NCBI GenBank assembly: GCA_007119795.1
Contig: SKOZ01000005.1
Location: forward strand, 1-25,048
Direction: 5' to 3'
Length of the DNA stretch: 25,048 bases
Source of the DNA: Planctomycetales bacterium
GTDB lineage: Bacteria; Planctomycetota; Planctomycetia; Pirellulales; Thermoguttaceae
Made by a program: the position numbers and the translations under genes. Below the pieces are notes generated by a model that had not been told where the DNA came from, searched no databases, and was given only the letters and a program-made list of their open reading frames with translations. Position 1 is the first letter of the stretch. Each line of letters begins with the position of its first letter. Shown here piece after piece: positions 17,079 to 25,035 of this stretch.

Positions 17079-17767
17079 TCGAACATGCCGTCCATCCCCA
17101 GCCGGGTCTTCAGCTCCTCGAAGGCCTGGATGAAATGATCGCTCGAGGAGTGGACGTGCTCGGCTTCGGTGATGAACTTCATCGTGTCGTCGCAGACGAC
17201 GCCCCGTACGTCAAAGGCACGCTCGAAGGGCTGCAATTGATCGCCGTAGACGATCAGCAGCTTGTGCTCGTCGAACTGCACTTCCTGGGGAATGCCGGGG
17301 TTCAGCACGGCCAGGCCCGTGCAGCCGTCGTTGACCAGCAGTTCCTCGAACTCCCAGAGGACGCTCTTGAGGACCGGCAGGTCGATGTGCTCGCGGTAAA
17401 GGTCCACGTGCCCGCGGCGGTCGCGGTTGTGGCTCGTCTCCAGGACGACGTCGACAACGTGGCCCAGCGGGTCGATGAGCTCCATGAAGACGTCGAAGAG
17501 GTCCTCGCGGGAGACGGCCGCCATGAGGACCGGGACCTTGGTGCCGCTCTCTTCGTCGCGGTAGGCGTCGTGGCGGTAACCCTGAGCGGGGACCACCTGG
17601 AGGTCGTAGGAGGGGCGGACGGCGTCGGTAAGCGCGAAGTTCCCGTAGCGGTTCACCCCGAGGTGGGCCTCCAACTCCTCTTCGCTCAGGTGCGCGAAGC
17701 TGCTGGTGCCGACGGGGGCGTCGCCGTCGCGGAACACGTTGCGGAAGAATCGTTTCAGAAAGCCCAT
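17075..17767 (-). CDS. Conserved-looking protein of unknown function, 230 aa
   Basis: I do not recognise this family. The frame has strong coding character: an even amino-acid mix, C/G-rich third positions and no low complexity. It starts at ATG 17767 with MGFLKRFFRNVFRDG, a basic amphipathic helix that could bind the membrane surface. The rest looks like a soluble alpha/beta protein with alternating strands (VPVLMAAVS, VVDVVLETSHN, GLAVLNPGIPQEVQFDEHKLLIVYG) and helices (EDLFDVFMELIDPLG, DHFIQAFEELKTRLG). There is no signal peptide or transmembrane helix. The pattern resembles small planctomycete housekeeping-type proteins of unknown role. It is convergent with the OleA-like gene, with overlapping stops, and is transcribed alone. 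Confidence 0.75.
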   Translation of the reverse strand: MGFLKRFFRNVFRDGDAPVGTSSFAHLSEEELEAHLGVNRYGNFALTDAVRPSYDLQVVPAQGYRHDAYRDEESGTKVPVLMAAVSREDLFDVFMELIDPLGHVVDVVLETSHNRDRRGHVDLYREHIDLPVLKSVLWEFEELLVNDGCTGLAVLNPGIPQEVQFDEHKLLIVYGDQLQPFERAFDVRGVVCDDTMKFITEAEHVHSSSDHFIQAFEELKTRLGMDGMFD

Positions 17768-18447
17768 GGGCGACTCTCGAGAGTTCGCGGACTCGCTCAG
17801 AGGAGTATCTTCGTTCGCATCCTAACCAACCCGGCGGGAGCCTGGGCCGAAGTACGGTCGCTTCGCGCCCTGCCTGCTAGGCATCGCCCCAGCGGCTGTC
17901 CGGGCCTCCCGGCTGCCATGCTGCCACGAAGGCTCGCTGAAGGGCTCGCGTCTATCCAACCGTAGGTCACGCCTTGCACGGTGGTGGCCGGCAACGGCGA
18001 ATTTGCCGCCGCGGCCGCATCCGTCGTTTTCCGAAAAAACGGCAGAACCCCCGCTCGCTGGAAAGGCCGGAGGAGGCAGTGCAACGCCCTGGTATCGCCG
18101 GGGCCGCGGCAGCGAGGGGGAGGCCCCGTGCCGCCGCCGACTAGGATTAGTCTAGCACTCGAATTCGCCACGCGGCCGGCCCGCCCGCGATTTGCCGAAG
18201 ATCGTGAACCACCGCGCGGGAACCCTTGCGGTCTCGGCTGAGTTTCCCTTGGAAAGCAAGGGGCGGCACCGCGCCGCGGCACCGGCTTGCCCTCCACTGG
18301 AATCGCGAATCCTGGTACATTGCAGGGAGAGAGGCGGCCGGGCAAGACGTGCCGGCGGCGTCGAGTCGCCTGCCTGCGCCGACCGTGACCGGGCGGGGTG
18401 CCGCCGCGGCGACCATCCGGGAAGCAGCAATAGGAAGAGGTTGGTTT
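17768..18447. other. Divergent non-coding gap upstream of the transglutaminase gene
   Basis: No real gene was recognised. Features seen are a small inverted repeat CGTTTT/AAAACG (18025-18030 and 18036-18041) and GACTA/TAGTC (18139-18143 and 18148-18152). TACATT at 18316-18321 could be a -10 on the plus strand but has no -35 at the right distance. The transglutaminase frame is open back to 18226, but that part has no protein-like composition. Confidence 0.4.
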
Positions 18448-20034
18448 ATGGAGAAGGGATGCCTGGCCTGCCGGTTGCAGGGCAGCGGTCGAGACGGGTT
18501 CGCGATGGTGGCGTGGGCCGCTGCGCTGGCGGCGCTGGTGCCGGTGGCCGGCTGCGGCAGCAAACCTCCTCCCCAGGAGCCCGCTCCTCCGCAGGCCGGC
18601 CGCGAGGAGGTGCGCGAGGAGTACTTCGTCCACTACCTCGACGGGAGTCGCGTCGGCCGCGGACGGACCACGATCCGGCCGCTTGACGAAGACGGCTCGA
18701 TCCTCCACATCGAAGGGGCGACGACCTCCATCTTCGCCCGCTTCGGCGAGCCGCTCGAACAGACGATCCGCTTCACGAGCCGGGAGAGGGCCGACGACGG
18801 CACCGTGCTCGAGTACTCCACGGAGATGGACCTCGGGCCCACGCCCGTCCGCGCGCAGGCCCGCCTCGAGGACGGCAGCCTCGTGGTGGTCGCCGAGACC
18901 GAGGGGCACACGTCGCAGACGAGCATACCCTGGCGCGAGGGGGACCGCGGCTTCCTCGGCATCGAGCAGTCGCTCCGCGAGGAGCCCATGGCGCCGGGCG
19001 AGAGCCGCACCGTCCGGTGTCTGGAACCCTCGATGAACGAAATGATCCAGGTGCGGATGGCGGCCGCGCAGTGGGAGGACGTGCGGCTGCCGGCACGGAG
19101 AGCCGAGCTGCTGCGGGTCGAGGCGGTCTTCCGCGGGCCCGATGGCCTGCCCGTGGCCATGACGCATTGGACGGATCGGGAGGGGAGGATCCTCAAAAGC
19201 CGCTTCCCCGCCATGGGGCTGGAGGTCTTCAGCGCCACCCGCGAGGAGGCGCTCGCCGAGTTCGACGATCCTCTCTTCGACGTGGGCATGGCGTCGGTCG
19301 TGCCGGTTCGCCCCCCGGCCGCCTCGGCGCATACGCAGCCCGTGATGCAGTACCGCGTGCGCCTGCGCGACGAGGACCCGGTAGCGGTCTTTCCCGCCGG
19401 CCCCACCCAAGAGGTCCGCCATACCGGCGACCGCGAGGCGGAGATTACCGTCCGCGCGGTCCGCGGCGACGAGGAGCCCGCCGAGCCGCCGGCCGAGGAG
19501 CCGCCGGGCGAGGGCGATCTGGCCGCCAACCACTTCGTGCAGAGCGATGCCCCGCGGATCCGGGAGATGGCCGCCCGGATCGCCCCCGCCGAGCGCGATC
19601 CCTGGCGGCTGGCCGTGGCCCTCGAGCAGTTCGTCCACGAGCACGTCGCCGAGAAGAATCTCTCTCACTCCTTCGCCACGGCCGTCGAGGTGGCCGAGAT
19701 GGGCGAGGGAGACTGCACCGAGCACGCCGTTCTTCTCGCCGCGCTGGCCCGCGCCCGGGGAATCCCGGCGCGGGCCGTGATCGGGCTCGTCTACGTCGAG
19801 TCCCAGGAAGCCTTCGCCTACCATATGTGGAACGAAGTGTACGTCGCCGACCGCTGGGTCCCGCTCGACGGCACGCTCGGCCGGGGGGGCATCGGCGCGG
19901 GGCACCTGAAGCTCGCCCATAGCGACCTCCCCGGGACCACGGCGCTGCCTTTCTTCCTCCCCGTGACCCGGCTGCTCGGCCAGTTGGAGGTGGAGGTGGT
20001 TTCCCCCGAGCCGGAGAATGAGGGGAGCCCCTAG
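18448..20034 (+). CDS. Transglutaminase-like lipoprotein
   Basis: The protein has 528 residues. The ATG at 18448 follows AGGAAGAGG; the frame upstream to 18226 is not used. A lipoprotein signal ends in the lipobox VAGC, with acylated C36, so the protein is anchored in a membrane and faces the periplasm. A central region of about 300 residues is beta-rich, followed by a Pro/Glu linker near 350-370. The C-terminal transglutaminase-like core carries GEGDC (catalytic C423), AYHMWNEVYV (H459) and PLDGTLG (D474), a complete Cys-His-Asp triad. Such proteins act as cysteine peptidases, amidases or cross-linkers; the substrate cannot be told. It is the first gene of a plus-strand cluster, with 30 bases to the adenosyltransferase start. 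Confidence 0.88.
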   Translation: MEKGCLACRLQGSGRDGFAMVAWAAALAALVPVAGCGSKPPPQEPAPPQAGREEVREEYFVHYLDGSRVGRGRTTIRPLDEDGSILHIEGATTSIFARFGEPLEQTIRFTSRERADDGTVLEYSTEMDLGPTPVRAQARLEDGSLVVVAETEGHTSQTSIPWREGDRGFLGIEQSLREEPMAPGESRTVRCLEPSMNEMIQVRMAAAQWEDVRLPARRAELLRVEAVFRGPDGLPVAMTHWTDREGRILKSRFPAMGLEVFSATREEALAEFDDPLFDVGMASVVPVRPPAASAHTQPVMQYRVRLRDEDPVAVFPAGPTQEVRHTGDREAEITVRAVRGDEEPAEPPAEEPPGEGDLAANHFVQSDAPRIREMAARIAPAERDPWRLAVALEQFVHEHVAEKNLSHSFATAVEVAEMGEGDCTEHAVLLAALARARGIPARAVIGLVYVESQEAFAYHMWNEVYVADRWVPLDGTLGRGGIGAGHLKLAHSDLPGTTALPFFLPVTRLLGQLEVEVVSPEPENEGSP

Positions 20035-20064
20035 CCCCTCCGAACCCGTCGAGGCCTCTGCAAC

Positions 20065-20694
20065 GTGAAGATCTATACCCGTACCGGCGACGGTGGCGAG
20101 ACGGGGCTCTTCGGTGGGCCGCGGGTCCCCAAGGACACCCTGCGGCTGGAGGTCTGCGGGCAGCTCGACGAGCTGAACAGCGCGCTGGGGTTGGCTGCGG
20201 CCGAGCCGCTGCCGGCTTCCCTGGCGGCGGTTCTGACGCGGATCCAAAACGAGCTCTTCGAGCTGGGCGCCGAGCTGGCCGCCGCCGACCCGGAGGCCAT
20301 GGGGATGGCGACCGTCTCCGCGGCCCACGCCGCCCGGATCGAGGCCGACATCGACCGCTTCGAGATCGATCTGCCGCCGCTTCGGCAGTTCATCCTCCCC
20401 GGCGGAACGCGGCCGGCCGCCGCGCTCCAGGTGGCCCGCTCCGTCTGCCGGCGGGCCGAGCGGCGCCTGGTAACCCTCGTGCGGAACGGCCCGGAGCCGA
20501 TCTCACCGCAGGCGCTGACCTATCTCAATCGGCTCGGCGACCTCCTCTTCGTCATGGCCCGGGCCGCCAACGCCCATGGGGGAAAGCCCGACGTACCCTG
20601 GCAGCGCCAACGCGAGGGAGACTCCGGAGCGCCCTTCGCGAGAGAAGACCACGAGAGCCGGGGCGACGGGGGCGACTTGCCGACGGGGCCTTGA
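20065..20694 (+). CDS. pduO: Cob(I)alamin adenosyltransferase, PduO type
   Basis: The protein has 209 residues. It starts at a GTG (20065) with the family start MKIYTRTGDGGETGLFGG, which forms the ATP-binding N-terminus. Other family marks are DELNSALGLA (35-44), ILPGGT (near 112-117), ARSVCRRAERR and LNRLGDLLFVMAR. The trimeric five-helix enzyme transfers the adenosyl group of ATP to cob(I)alamin, making adenosylcobalamin for radical mutases or eliminases. The last 30 or so residues are polar and variable. No strong ribosome-binding site is seen; with 30 bases from the preceding stop, translation may be coupled. Its presence shows the host uses B12, which fits the methyltransferase operon earlier in the window. 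Confidence 0.95.
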   Translation: MKIYTRTGDGGETGLFGGPRVPKDTLRLEVCGQLDELNSALGLAAAEPLPASLAAVLTRIQNELFELGAELAAADPEAMGMATVSAAHAARIEADIDRFEIDLPPLRQFILPGGTRPAAALQVARSVCRRAERRLVTLVRNGPEPISPQALTYLNRLGDLLFVMARAANAHGGKPDVPWQRQREGDSGAPFAREDHESRGDGGDLPTGP

Positions 20695-20725
20695 GCCGTT
20701 GCCATCCGAAGGAGGTGCGGGAGTC

Positions 20726-22282
20726 ATGGCGGCATACGACTGCGTGATCGTCGGCGGCGGCCACAACGGCCTCACGGCGGCGGCCTACCTGGCCCGAACC
20801 GGCAAGCGGGTCTGCGTTCTGGAGCGGCGGCACGTGCTGGGCGGCTGCACGTCGACCGAAGAGCTCTGGCCCGGCTTCCGCGCCTCGCCGGCGGCCTACG
20901 TGATCAGCCTCTTCCTGCCCGAGATCATCGACGAACTGCAACTGGCCCGGCACGGTTTTGCCATCCTGCCCCGCGATCCCTCGTCCTTCACGCCGCTGCT
21001 CGACGGCCGCTACCTCCTCCTCGGCCACGACCCCGCCGCCAACGCCCGCGAGATCGGCAAGTTCTCGGCCCGCGATGCCCAAGCCTACCCGCAGTACGAT
21101 GCCTTCCTCACCCGCCTCGCCGAGGTCCTCGAACCCCTGATGGCGGCCCCGGCCCCGGCGCTGCCGCCGCGGCTGGGCGACGCCTTCCGCTGGTGGCAGT
21201 ACTACGGCGCCATGCGGCAACTGGGCGACGACCTGCGGTCGGCGGTGGAGATGTTCACCGCGCCGGCGTCGCGGATCCTGGACCGGTACTTCGAATCCGA
21301 GCCGCTGAAGGCCACGCTGGCCACCGATGCGATCATCGGCGCCTTCGCCGCACCTTCCACGCCCGGCAGCGCCTACGTCCTCCTCCACCACGTCATGGGG
21401 CAGACCGGTGGGCGGCGGGGCGTCTGGGGCTATGTCCGCGGCGGCATGGGGGGCCTGGCCGAGGCCCTGGCCGCTGCCGCCCGCGCGGCCGGCGCCGAGA
21501 TCCGCACCGAGGCCGAGGTGGTGAAGATCGACGTCCGCCACGGCGCCGCCATGGGCGTGGCCCTCGCCGACGGCACGGAAATCGCCGCCGGCCGGGTGGC
21601 CTCGGGCATCGACGCCCACCAGACCTTCCTCCGCCTCGTCGGTACCGAGCACTTGCCGCCGGCCTTTGCCGGAGAAGTCCGCCGCATCGACTACGCCTCG
21701 GCCAGCGCCAAGGTGAACCTGGCCCTCGACCGCCTGCCCGACTTCCGCTGCGGCGAGGTCCCGCCCGAGGTGGCCCTGCGGGGGACGATCCACATGGCTC
21801 CCGATTCGGCCTTCATCGAGCGGGCCTTCGACGACGCCCGCTACGGCCGCCCCAGCGGCGAGCCGGTCCTGGAGATGACCATCCCCTCGCTCGTCGATCC
21901 CTCGCTGGCCCCTGCCGGCAAGCACGTGGCCTCCATCTTCGTGCAGTACGCCCCTTATCAGCTCGCCGAGGGGACCTGGGACGAGCAGCGCGAGCCCTTC
22001 GGCGACCGCTGCCTGGAGCTGCTGGCTCAGTACGCCCCCAACATCCGCCAGATCGTCGCCGGCCGCCAGGTGCTCACCCCGCTCGACCTGGAGCGGACCT
22101 ACGGGCTCACCGGCGGGAACATCATGCAGGGGGCCATGGGGCTGGATCAGCTCGGCCCCATGCGGCTGGGGTACCGCAGCCCAGTGGCGAACCTTTTCCT
22201 TTGCGGCGCCGCCACGCACCCCGGCGGCGGCGTCATCGGCGCCTGCGGCCGCAACGCCGCCAAGGCCGTCCTCCGCGGGTGA
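20726..22282 (+). CDS. FAD-dependent oxidoreductase, PYROXD2/phytoene-desaturase-like
   Basis: The protein has 518 residues. The ATG at 20726 follows AAGGAGGTG; the open frame upstream to 20576 overlaps the adenosyltransferase gene and is not used. The N-terminal Rossmann FAD motif is VIVGGGHNGLTAAAYLA, followed by VLERRHVLGGCTSTEE. The C-terminal FAD segment is LFLCGAATHPGGGVIGACGRNAAKAV. The overall pattern (GxWGYVRGGMGGLAEAL, SAKVNLALDRLPDFR, WDEQREPFGDRCLELL) is that of the PYROXD2-like branch of CrtI-type amine-oxidase-fold enzymes, whose substrate is unknown. Carotenoid desaturation is less likely, as no other carotenoid gene is nearby. It starts 31 bases after the adenosyltransferase stop, so the two are probably co-transcribed. 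Confidence 0.88.
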   Translation: MAAYDCVIVGGGHNGLTAAAYLARTGKRVCVLERRHVLGGCTSTEELWPGFRASPAAYVISLFLPEIIDELQLARHGFAILPRDPSSFTPLLDGRYLLLGHDPAANAREIGKFSARDAQAYPQYDAFLTRLAEVLEPLMAAPAPALPPRLGDAFRWWQYYGAMRQLGDDLRSAVEMFTAPASRILDRYFESEPLKATLATDAIIGAFAAPSTPGSAYVLLHHVMGQTGGRRGVWGYVRGGMGGLAEALAAAARAAGAEIRTEAEVVKIDVRHGAAMGVALADGTEIAAGRVASGIDAHQTFLRLVGTEHLPPAFAGEVRRIDYASASAKVNLALDRLPDFRCGEVPPEVALRGTIHMAPDSAFIERAFDDARYGRPSGEPVLEMTIPSLVDPSLAPAGKHVASIFVQYAPYQLAEGTWDEQREPFGDRCLELLAQYAPNIRQIVAGRQVLTPLDLERTYGLTGGNIMQGAMGLDQLGPMRLGYRSPVANLFLCGAATHPGGGVIGACGRNAAKAVLRG

Positions 22283-22311
22283 ACGGCGGGTAGCATATCC
22301 CTGGCTCCTGG

Positions 22312-22587
22312 GTGGCACGTCCCTTGAGCGACGCGCAGCGTCGCGAAAAGGGCGTGGCTGTGCTCAGCGACCGCGTGATACGCCTTGCCGAGGTCGCCGG
22401 GCCGGCGCTGCGCGGCCTTCCCCGGGACGCCGCCCGCAGTATGGCAGAGACCCGCTGTCTGCGCGTTCTCAATGCGGCGCAGGCGTTCGAGGAGGAGCAT
22501 CCGGGCGCGCTGCCGGAACCGGCGGACCTGGGGCTACCCGCCGAGGCGACGATTGCTCAGGGGCCGAGGCGGGTGACGTCGAGGTAA
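22312..22587 (+). CDS. Doubtful small ORF, 91 aa
   Basis: The frame begins at GTG 22312 (or TTG 22324) and ends at TAA 22585-22587. The product is Ala/Arg/Leu-rich, with a helical middle (RVIRLAEVAGPALRGL, CLRVLNAAQAFEEEHPG), and matches no family I know. Against it, the proposed start lies inside a long hairpin (22314-22358), there is no ribosome-binding site, and the last 31 bases overlap the 3' end of the sulfatase gene on the other strand. It may be a chance frame or the remains of a gene. Confidence 0.25.
   Translation: MARPLSDAQRREKGVAVLSDRVIRLAEVAGPALRGLPRDAARSMAETRCLRVLNAAQAFEEEHPGALPEPADLGLPAEATIAQGPRRVTSR
22314..22358. repeat. Long imperfect hairpin (REP-like element or terminator)
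   Basis: A 21-base arm (22314-22334) pairs with 22338-22358 across a 3-base loop, with 16 of 21 positions complementary. The top 7 bp, GCGACGC/GCGTCGC, are perfect. It starts 32 bases after the oxidoreductase stop, so it could end the plus-strand cluster. No U-run follows. Confidence 0.55.
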
Positions 22588-24329
22588 TAGGCGCCGCGTA
22601 CGGGGTCACCCTCTTCGATGAACCAGGTCTTGACTTCGGTGTCGCCCGCGGGCAAGTCGACCTCGAACCGGACGCCGGTGGCGCCCTCGGGGACGTCGCG
22701 GGTCTGGTCGACGGCGTCGCCGATGCGCAGCCGTGCCTCGCCTGCGGTGAGGACGAACTCGGCCACCCCGGGGCGTTCGCGGAGAACGAACTCGTACCGC
22801 CCCTCCCGCGCCACGCGGACTTGCCAGGGGCCGTTGGTCTCCATGCGGTTGCGGACGTGCGGCTGATTCCAGGGTATGTCCCCCGTGGGCTCGATCATCC
22901 AGTCGTGGGCGCTGAGCCGGACGTGCTCCTGCTGTTCGGTGCCGATGTACAGCGGCGTGATCTCATCGAAACGCGGGGAGATCTCCGCCCACCACCCCTC
23001 GTAGTCGGCCCGCAGGCGCCGCACGACCTCGGGGTGATCGTCGATCACGTTCTGCCGCTGGCCGGGATCGGCACGGATGTCGTAGAGCTCCCGGTTGTCG
23101 ACGAACCGCCAGCGGTCGGTCATCACGGAGGTGTTCCGCCACTTGATCGGATGGAGCACGCGCTGGTTGTGCAGCATGAGGGTACGGTCGGGCCAGTCGG
23201 CCTCGGCGCCGCGATCCTCGAGCAGGGGGACGAGGGAGTCGCCGTCGAACCGCACGCCGGCCGGCGCGGCGATGCCGCAGAGCTCCAGGAGCGTCGGCAT
23301 GAGGTCGATATGTGCGGTGATGGCCTCCACGTCGCGGCCGCCGCCGATGCCCCCCCGCGGATAGCGGACGAAGCAGAAGACGCGGTGCCCGCCGTCGTAG
23401 TGCGAGCCCTTCGTGCCCCGCATGCCGGCGTTGTAGCGTTCGGCCCAGTCTCCGGGGCGATCGGCGTCGCGCCACCAGTGCGGGTGCATCGTGGTGCCGT
23501 TGTCGCCCATGAAGATGAGGATGGTGTTCTCTGCGAGGCCCCAGCGTTCCAGGCGGTCGAGGAGAACGCCGAGGTTGTCGTCGATGTTGCTGATCATCCC
23601 CCAGAAGACCTTGACCTGGTCGGGGACGTCGAGATCGGCGTAGCGTTCCCTGTAGCGCTGGGGCACGTGGGGGCGGGTCTGGTGGGCGGCGTTCGTGGGG
23701 AGGTAGAGGAAGAAGGGCTCTTCGCGGCTCTCGCGGATGAAGCGCAGGGCCTCGCGGAACCAGACGTCGGTGCAGTAGCCCTGGAAGGGCAGCCACCGGC
23801 CGTTGTCGAAGTAGTGGTCCTCGAAGTAGTCGTTGCCCCAGAAGTCGGGGGTCTGGCCCACGCCGCCGCCGAAGTGGACGATGGCGTCGTCGAAGCCGCG
23901 CCACTTGGCGCCGTAGGGGTAGTTGTCGCCGAGGTGCCACTTGCCGAAGGCGCCGGTGCGATAGCCCGCGTCGCGGAAGACCTCGGCGATGGTGGTCTCG
24001 TCCTCGCGGAGCATGTAGCGCCCCATGACGGTGTGCCAGACGCCCACGCGGCCGGAGTAGCGGCCGGTCATCAATGCCGACCGCGTGGGCGAGCAGGTCG
24101 GGTCCACGTGGAACTGGTCGAGCCGCACGCTCTGCTCGTACAGCCGGTCCATGTGCGGGGTCTTCAGGTGGGGGTGCCCATGGGCGGCGATGTCGCCGTA
24201 CCCCTGGTCGTCGGTCATGATCAGGATCACGTTGGGCGGCCGGTCGTCCGCCCGGAGGGGAGGCGCGGAGACGGCCGCGGCGACCACCATCGCCGCCAGG
24301 TACAGGGTGACAACACGGGTAGGGGGCAT
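22557..24329 (-). CDS. Secreted sulfatase (arylsulfatase, formylglycine type)
   Basis: The protein has 590 residues. Two ATGs are possible. I prefer 24329 because AAAGG is then 6 bases upstream; from 24335 there is no spacing. A signal peptide (about 1-28) sends it to the periplasm or outside. VILIMTDDQGYGD holds the metal-binding aspartates. C79-S-P-T-R is the sulfatase signature whose cysteine is converted to formylglycine by an FGE-type enzyme; GKWHLGD, a late metal-site FMGDNGTTMHPHW, and an RGTKGSHYDGGHR segment complete the active site. About 100 extra residues at the C-terminus look like a beta-sandwich accessory domain. It hydrolyses sulfate esters, probably on algal or animal polysaccharides. 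No companion glycosidase or anSME is present in the window. Confidence 0.95.
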   Translation of the reverse strand: MPPTRVVTLYLAAMVVAAAVSAPPLRADDRPPNVILIMTDDQGYGDIAAHGHPHLKTPHMDRLYEQSVRLDQFHVDPTCSPTRSALMTGRYSGRVGVWHTVMGRYMLREDETTIAEVFRDAGYRTGAFGKWHLGDNYPYGAKWRGFDDAIVHFGGGVGQTPDFWGNDYFEDHYFDNGRWLPFQGYCTDVWFREALRFIRESREEPFFLYLPTNAAHQTRPHVPQRYRERYADLDVPDQVKVFWGMISNIDDNLGVLLDRLERWGLAENTILIFMGDNGTTMHPHWWRDADRPGDWAERYNAGMRGTKGSHYDGGHRVFCFVRYPRGGIGGGRDVEAITAHIDLMPTLLELCGIAAPAGVRFDGDSLVPLLEDRGAEADWPDRTLMLHNQRVLHPIKWRNTSVMTDRWRFVDNRELYDIRADPGQRQNVIDDHPEVVRRLRADYEGWWAEISPRFDEITPLYIGTEQQEHVRLSAHDWMIEPTGDIPWNQPHVRNRMETNGPWQVRVAREGRYEFVLRERPGVAEFVLTAGEARLRIGDAVDQTRDVPEGATGVRFEVDLPAGDTEVKTWFIEEGDPVRGAYYLDVTRLGP

Positions 24330-24473
24330 GATCATCCTTTCGAACGAGCTCGGGAAGCGGACTCACCCGGCGGCAGGCGGAGCGACGTCGTCGGCGCCTT
24401 TACCCCCTGAGCTTTCGCCGCCGATGGGCGAGGCCCCCGCGATCCGTCTGCCGAAGCCGCCGCCCCTTTTTTT

Positions 24474-24586
24474 AACCGTTCACGGGGGACTGTCCCAATT
24501 TTCGCGGCCATAGAGACCGTATTCCTTGTGGATAACGCCATGCGGCCGCGAAAACGGACCAGTCCCCGGCCGGCCCGTGGACGGTT
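24474..24586. repeat. Hairpin repeat A (113 bp, conserved loop)
   Basis: The outer arms AACCGTTCACGGG (24474-24486) and CCCGTGGACGGTT (24574-24586) are inverted. Inside them GGGACTGTCCC.ATTTTCGCGGCC pairs with GGCCGCGAAAA..GGACCAGTCCCC. One arm has an extra GGCCGG. The loop of about 34 bases, ATAGAG...ATTCCTTGTGGATAACGCCATGC, is nearly the same as in repeat B and contains TGTGGATAA, a reverse-strand DnaA-box consensus. T-tracts flank both ends; the one after the hairpin (24590-24595) could make it a plus-strand terminator. Confidence 0.85.
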
Positions 24587-24682
24587 ACCTTTTTTCGCAC
24601 CTCGATACCAACCTCGGAAAAACGCCCCCGCCAGGGACGGCCCGCCGACGGCGCCGGCAGCCCGACCTGCAGAATGCCCACC

Positions 24683-24710
24683 AGCTTAGCACAAGCGCCA
24701 TCCGTGTCAA
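24683..24710 (-). promoter_or_regulatory. Possible promoter for the sulfatase gene
   Basis: On the minus strand a perfect TTGACA (24705-24710) is followed after 16 bases by TAAGCT (24683-24688), with an extended TGC just before it. Transcription toward the sulfatase would give a leader of about 350 bases containing hairpin A, so a regulatory role for that hairpin is possible. Confidence 0.35.
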
Positions 24711-24851
24711 ACAACGCGAGCGAACGCGGCTCGAGTCCGAGGCGATGACCACGCTTCCCGGGTTGCGGCGGGCGACGGCCGCGGCGAAAAGGGCCGCCGC
24801 GTCCACACACCGCATCCTGCCCGTCGCTCCTCCAACCCCCCACGACGTCAC

Positions 24852-24933
24852 GGGGGACCGTCCCGATTCTCGCGGCCATAGAGAGCATTCCTCGTGGATA
24901 ACGCCATGCGGCCGCGAAAATGGGACGGTCCCC
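24852..24933. repeat. Hairpin repeat B (same family as A)
   Basis: The left arm (24852-24877, GGGGGACCGTCCCGATTCTCGCGGCC without interruption) pairs with the right arm (24910-24933, GGCCGCGAAAATGGGACGGTCCCC). The 32-base loop matches that of repeat A apart from a small length change and one substitution. Such paired GGGGAC...GTCCCC elements are typical dispersed repeats of planctomycete genomes. Confidence 0.85.
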
Positions 24934-24960
24934 TTCGCCCGGTACGCCGCGGCACGGTAA

Positions 24961-25035
24961 GGGGACGGGTCCATTTTTCGGGCATCGGCGGTCGCTAAAG
25001 ACAGGGTCTATTGGCCGAAAAATGGACCGGTCCCC
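24961..25035. repeat. Hairpin repeat C (related subfamily)
   Basis: The left arm GGGGACGGGTCCATTTTTCGG (24961-24981) pairs with GGCCGAAAAATGGACCGGTCCCC (25013-25035). The loop differs from that of A and B. The bases after the right arm, GGCCGGCCCGTG, equal those after the right arm of repeat A, showing common descent or recombination between types. The window ends 13 bases later. Confidence 0.8.

Noticed and set aside
17797..20328. An 843-codon minus-strand open frame
   Set aside because: Antisense to the transglutaminase lipoprotein, which has a lipobox and a full catalytic triad; the minus frame has no recognisable domain.
20552..22318. A 588-codon minus-strand open frame
   Set aside because: Antisense to the FAD oxidoreductase; the Gly/Asp/Val-rich product is a GC-bias artefact.
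22821..24410. A 529-codon plus-strand open frame
   Set aside because: Antisense to the sulfatase gene; no domain and no ribosome-binding site.
24474..24933. CRISPR array
   Set aside because: Only two or three copies, each an inverted repeat with a shared loop, at irregular distances and without unique spacers or cas genes.
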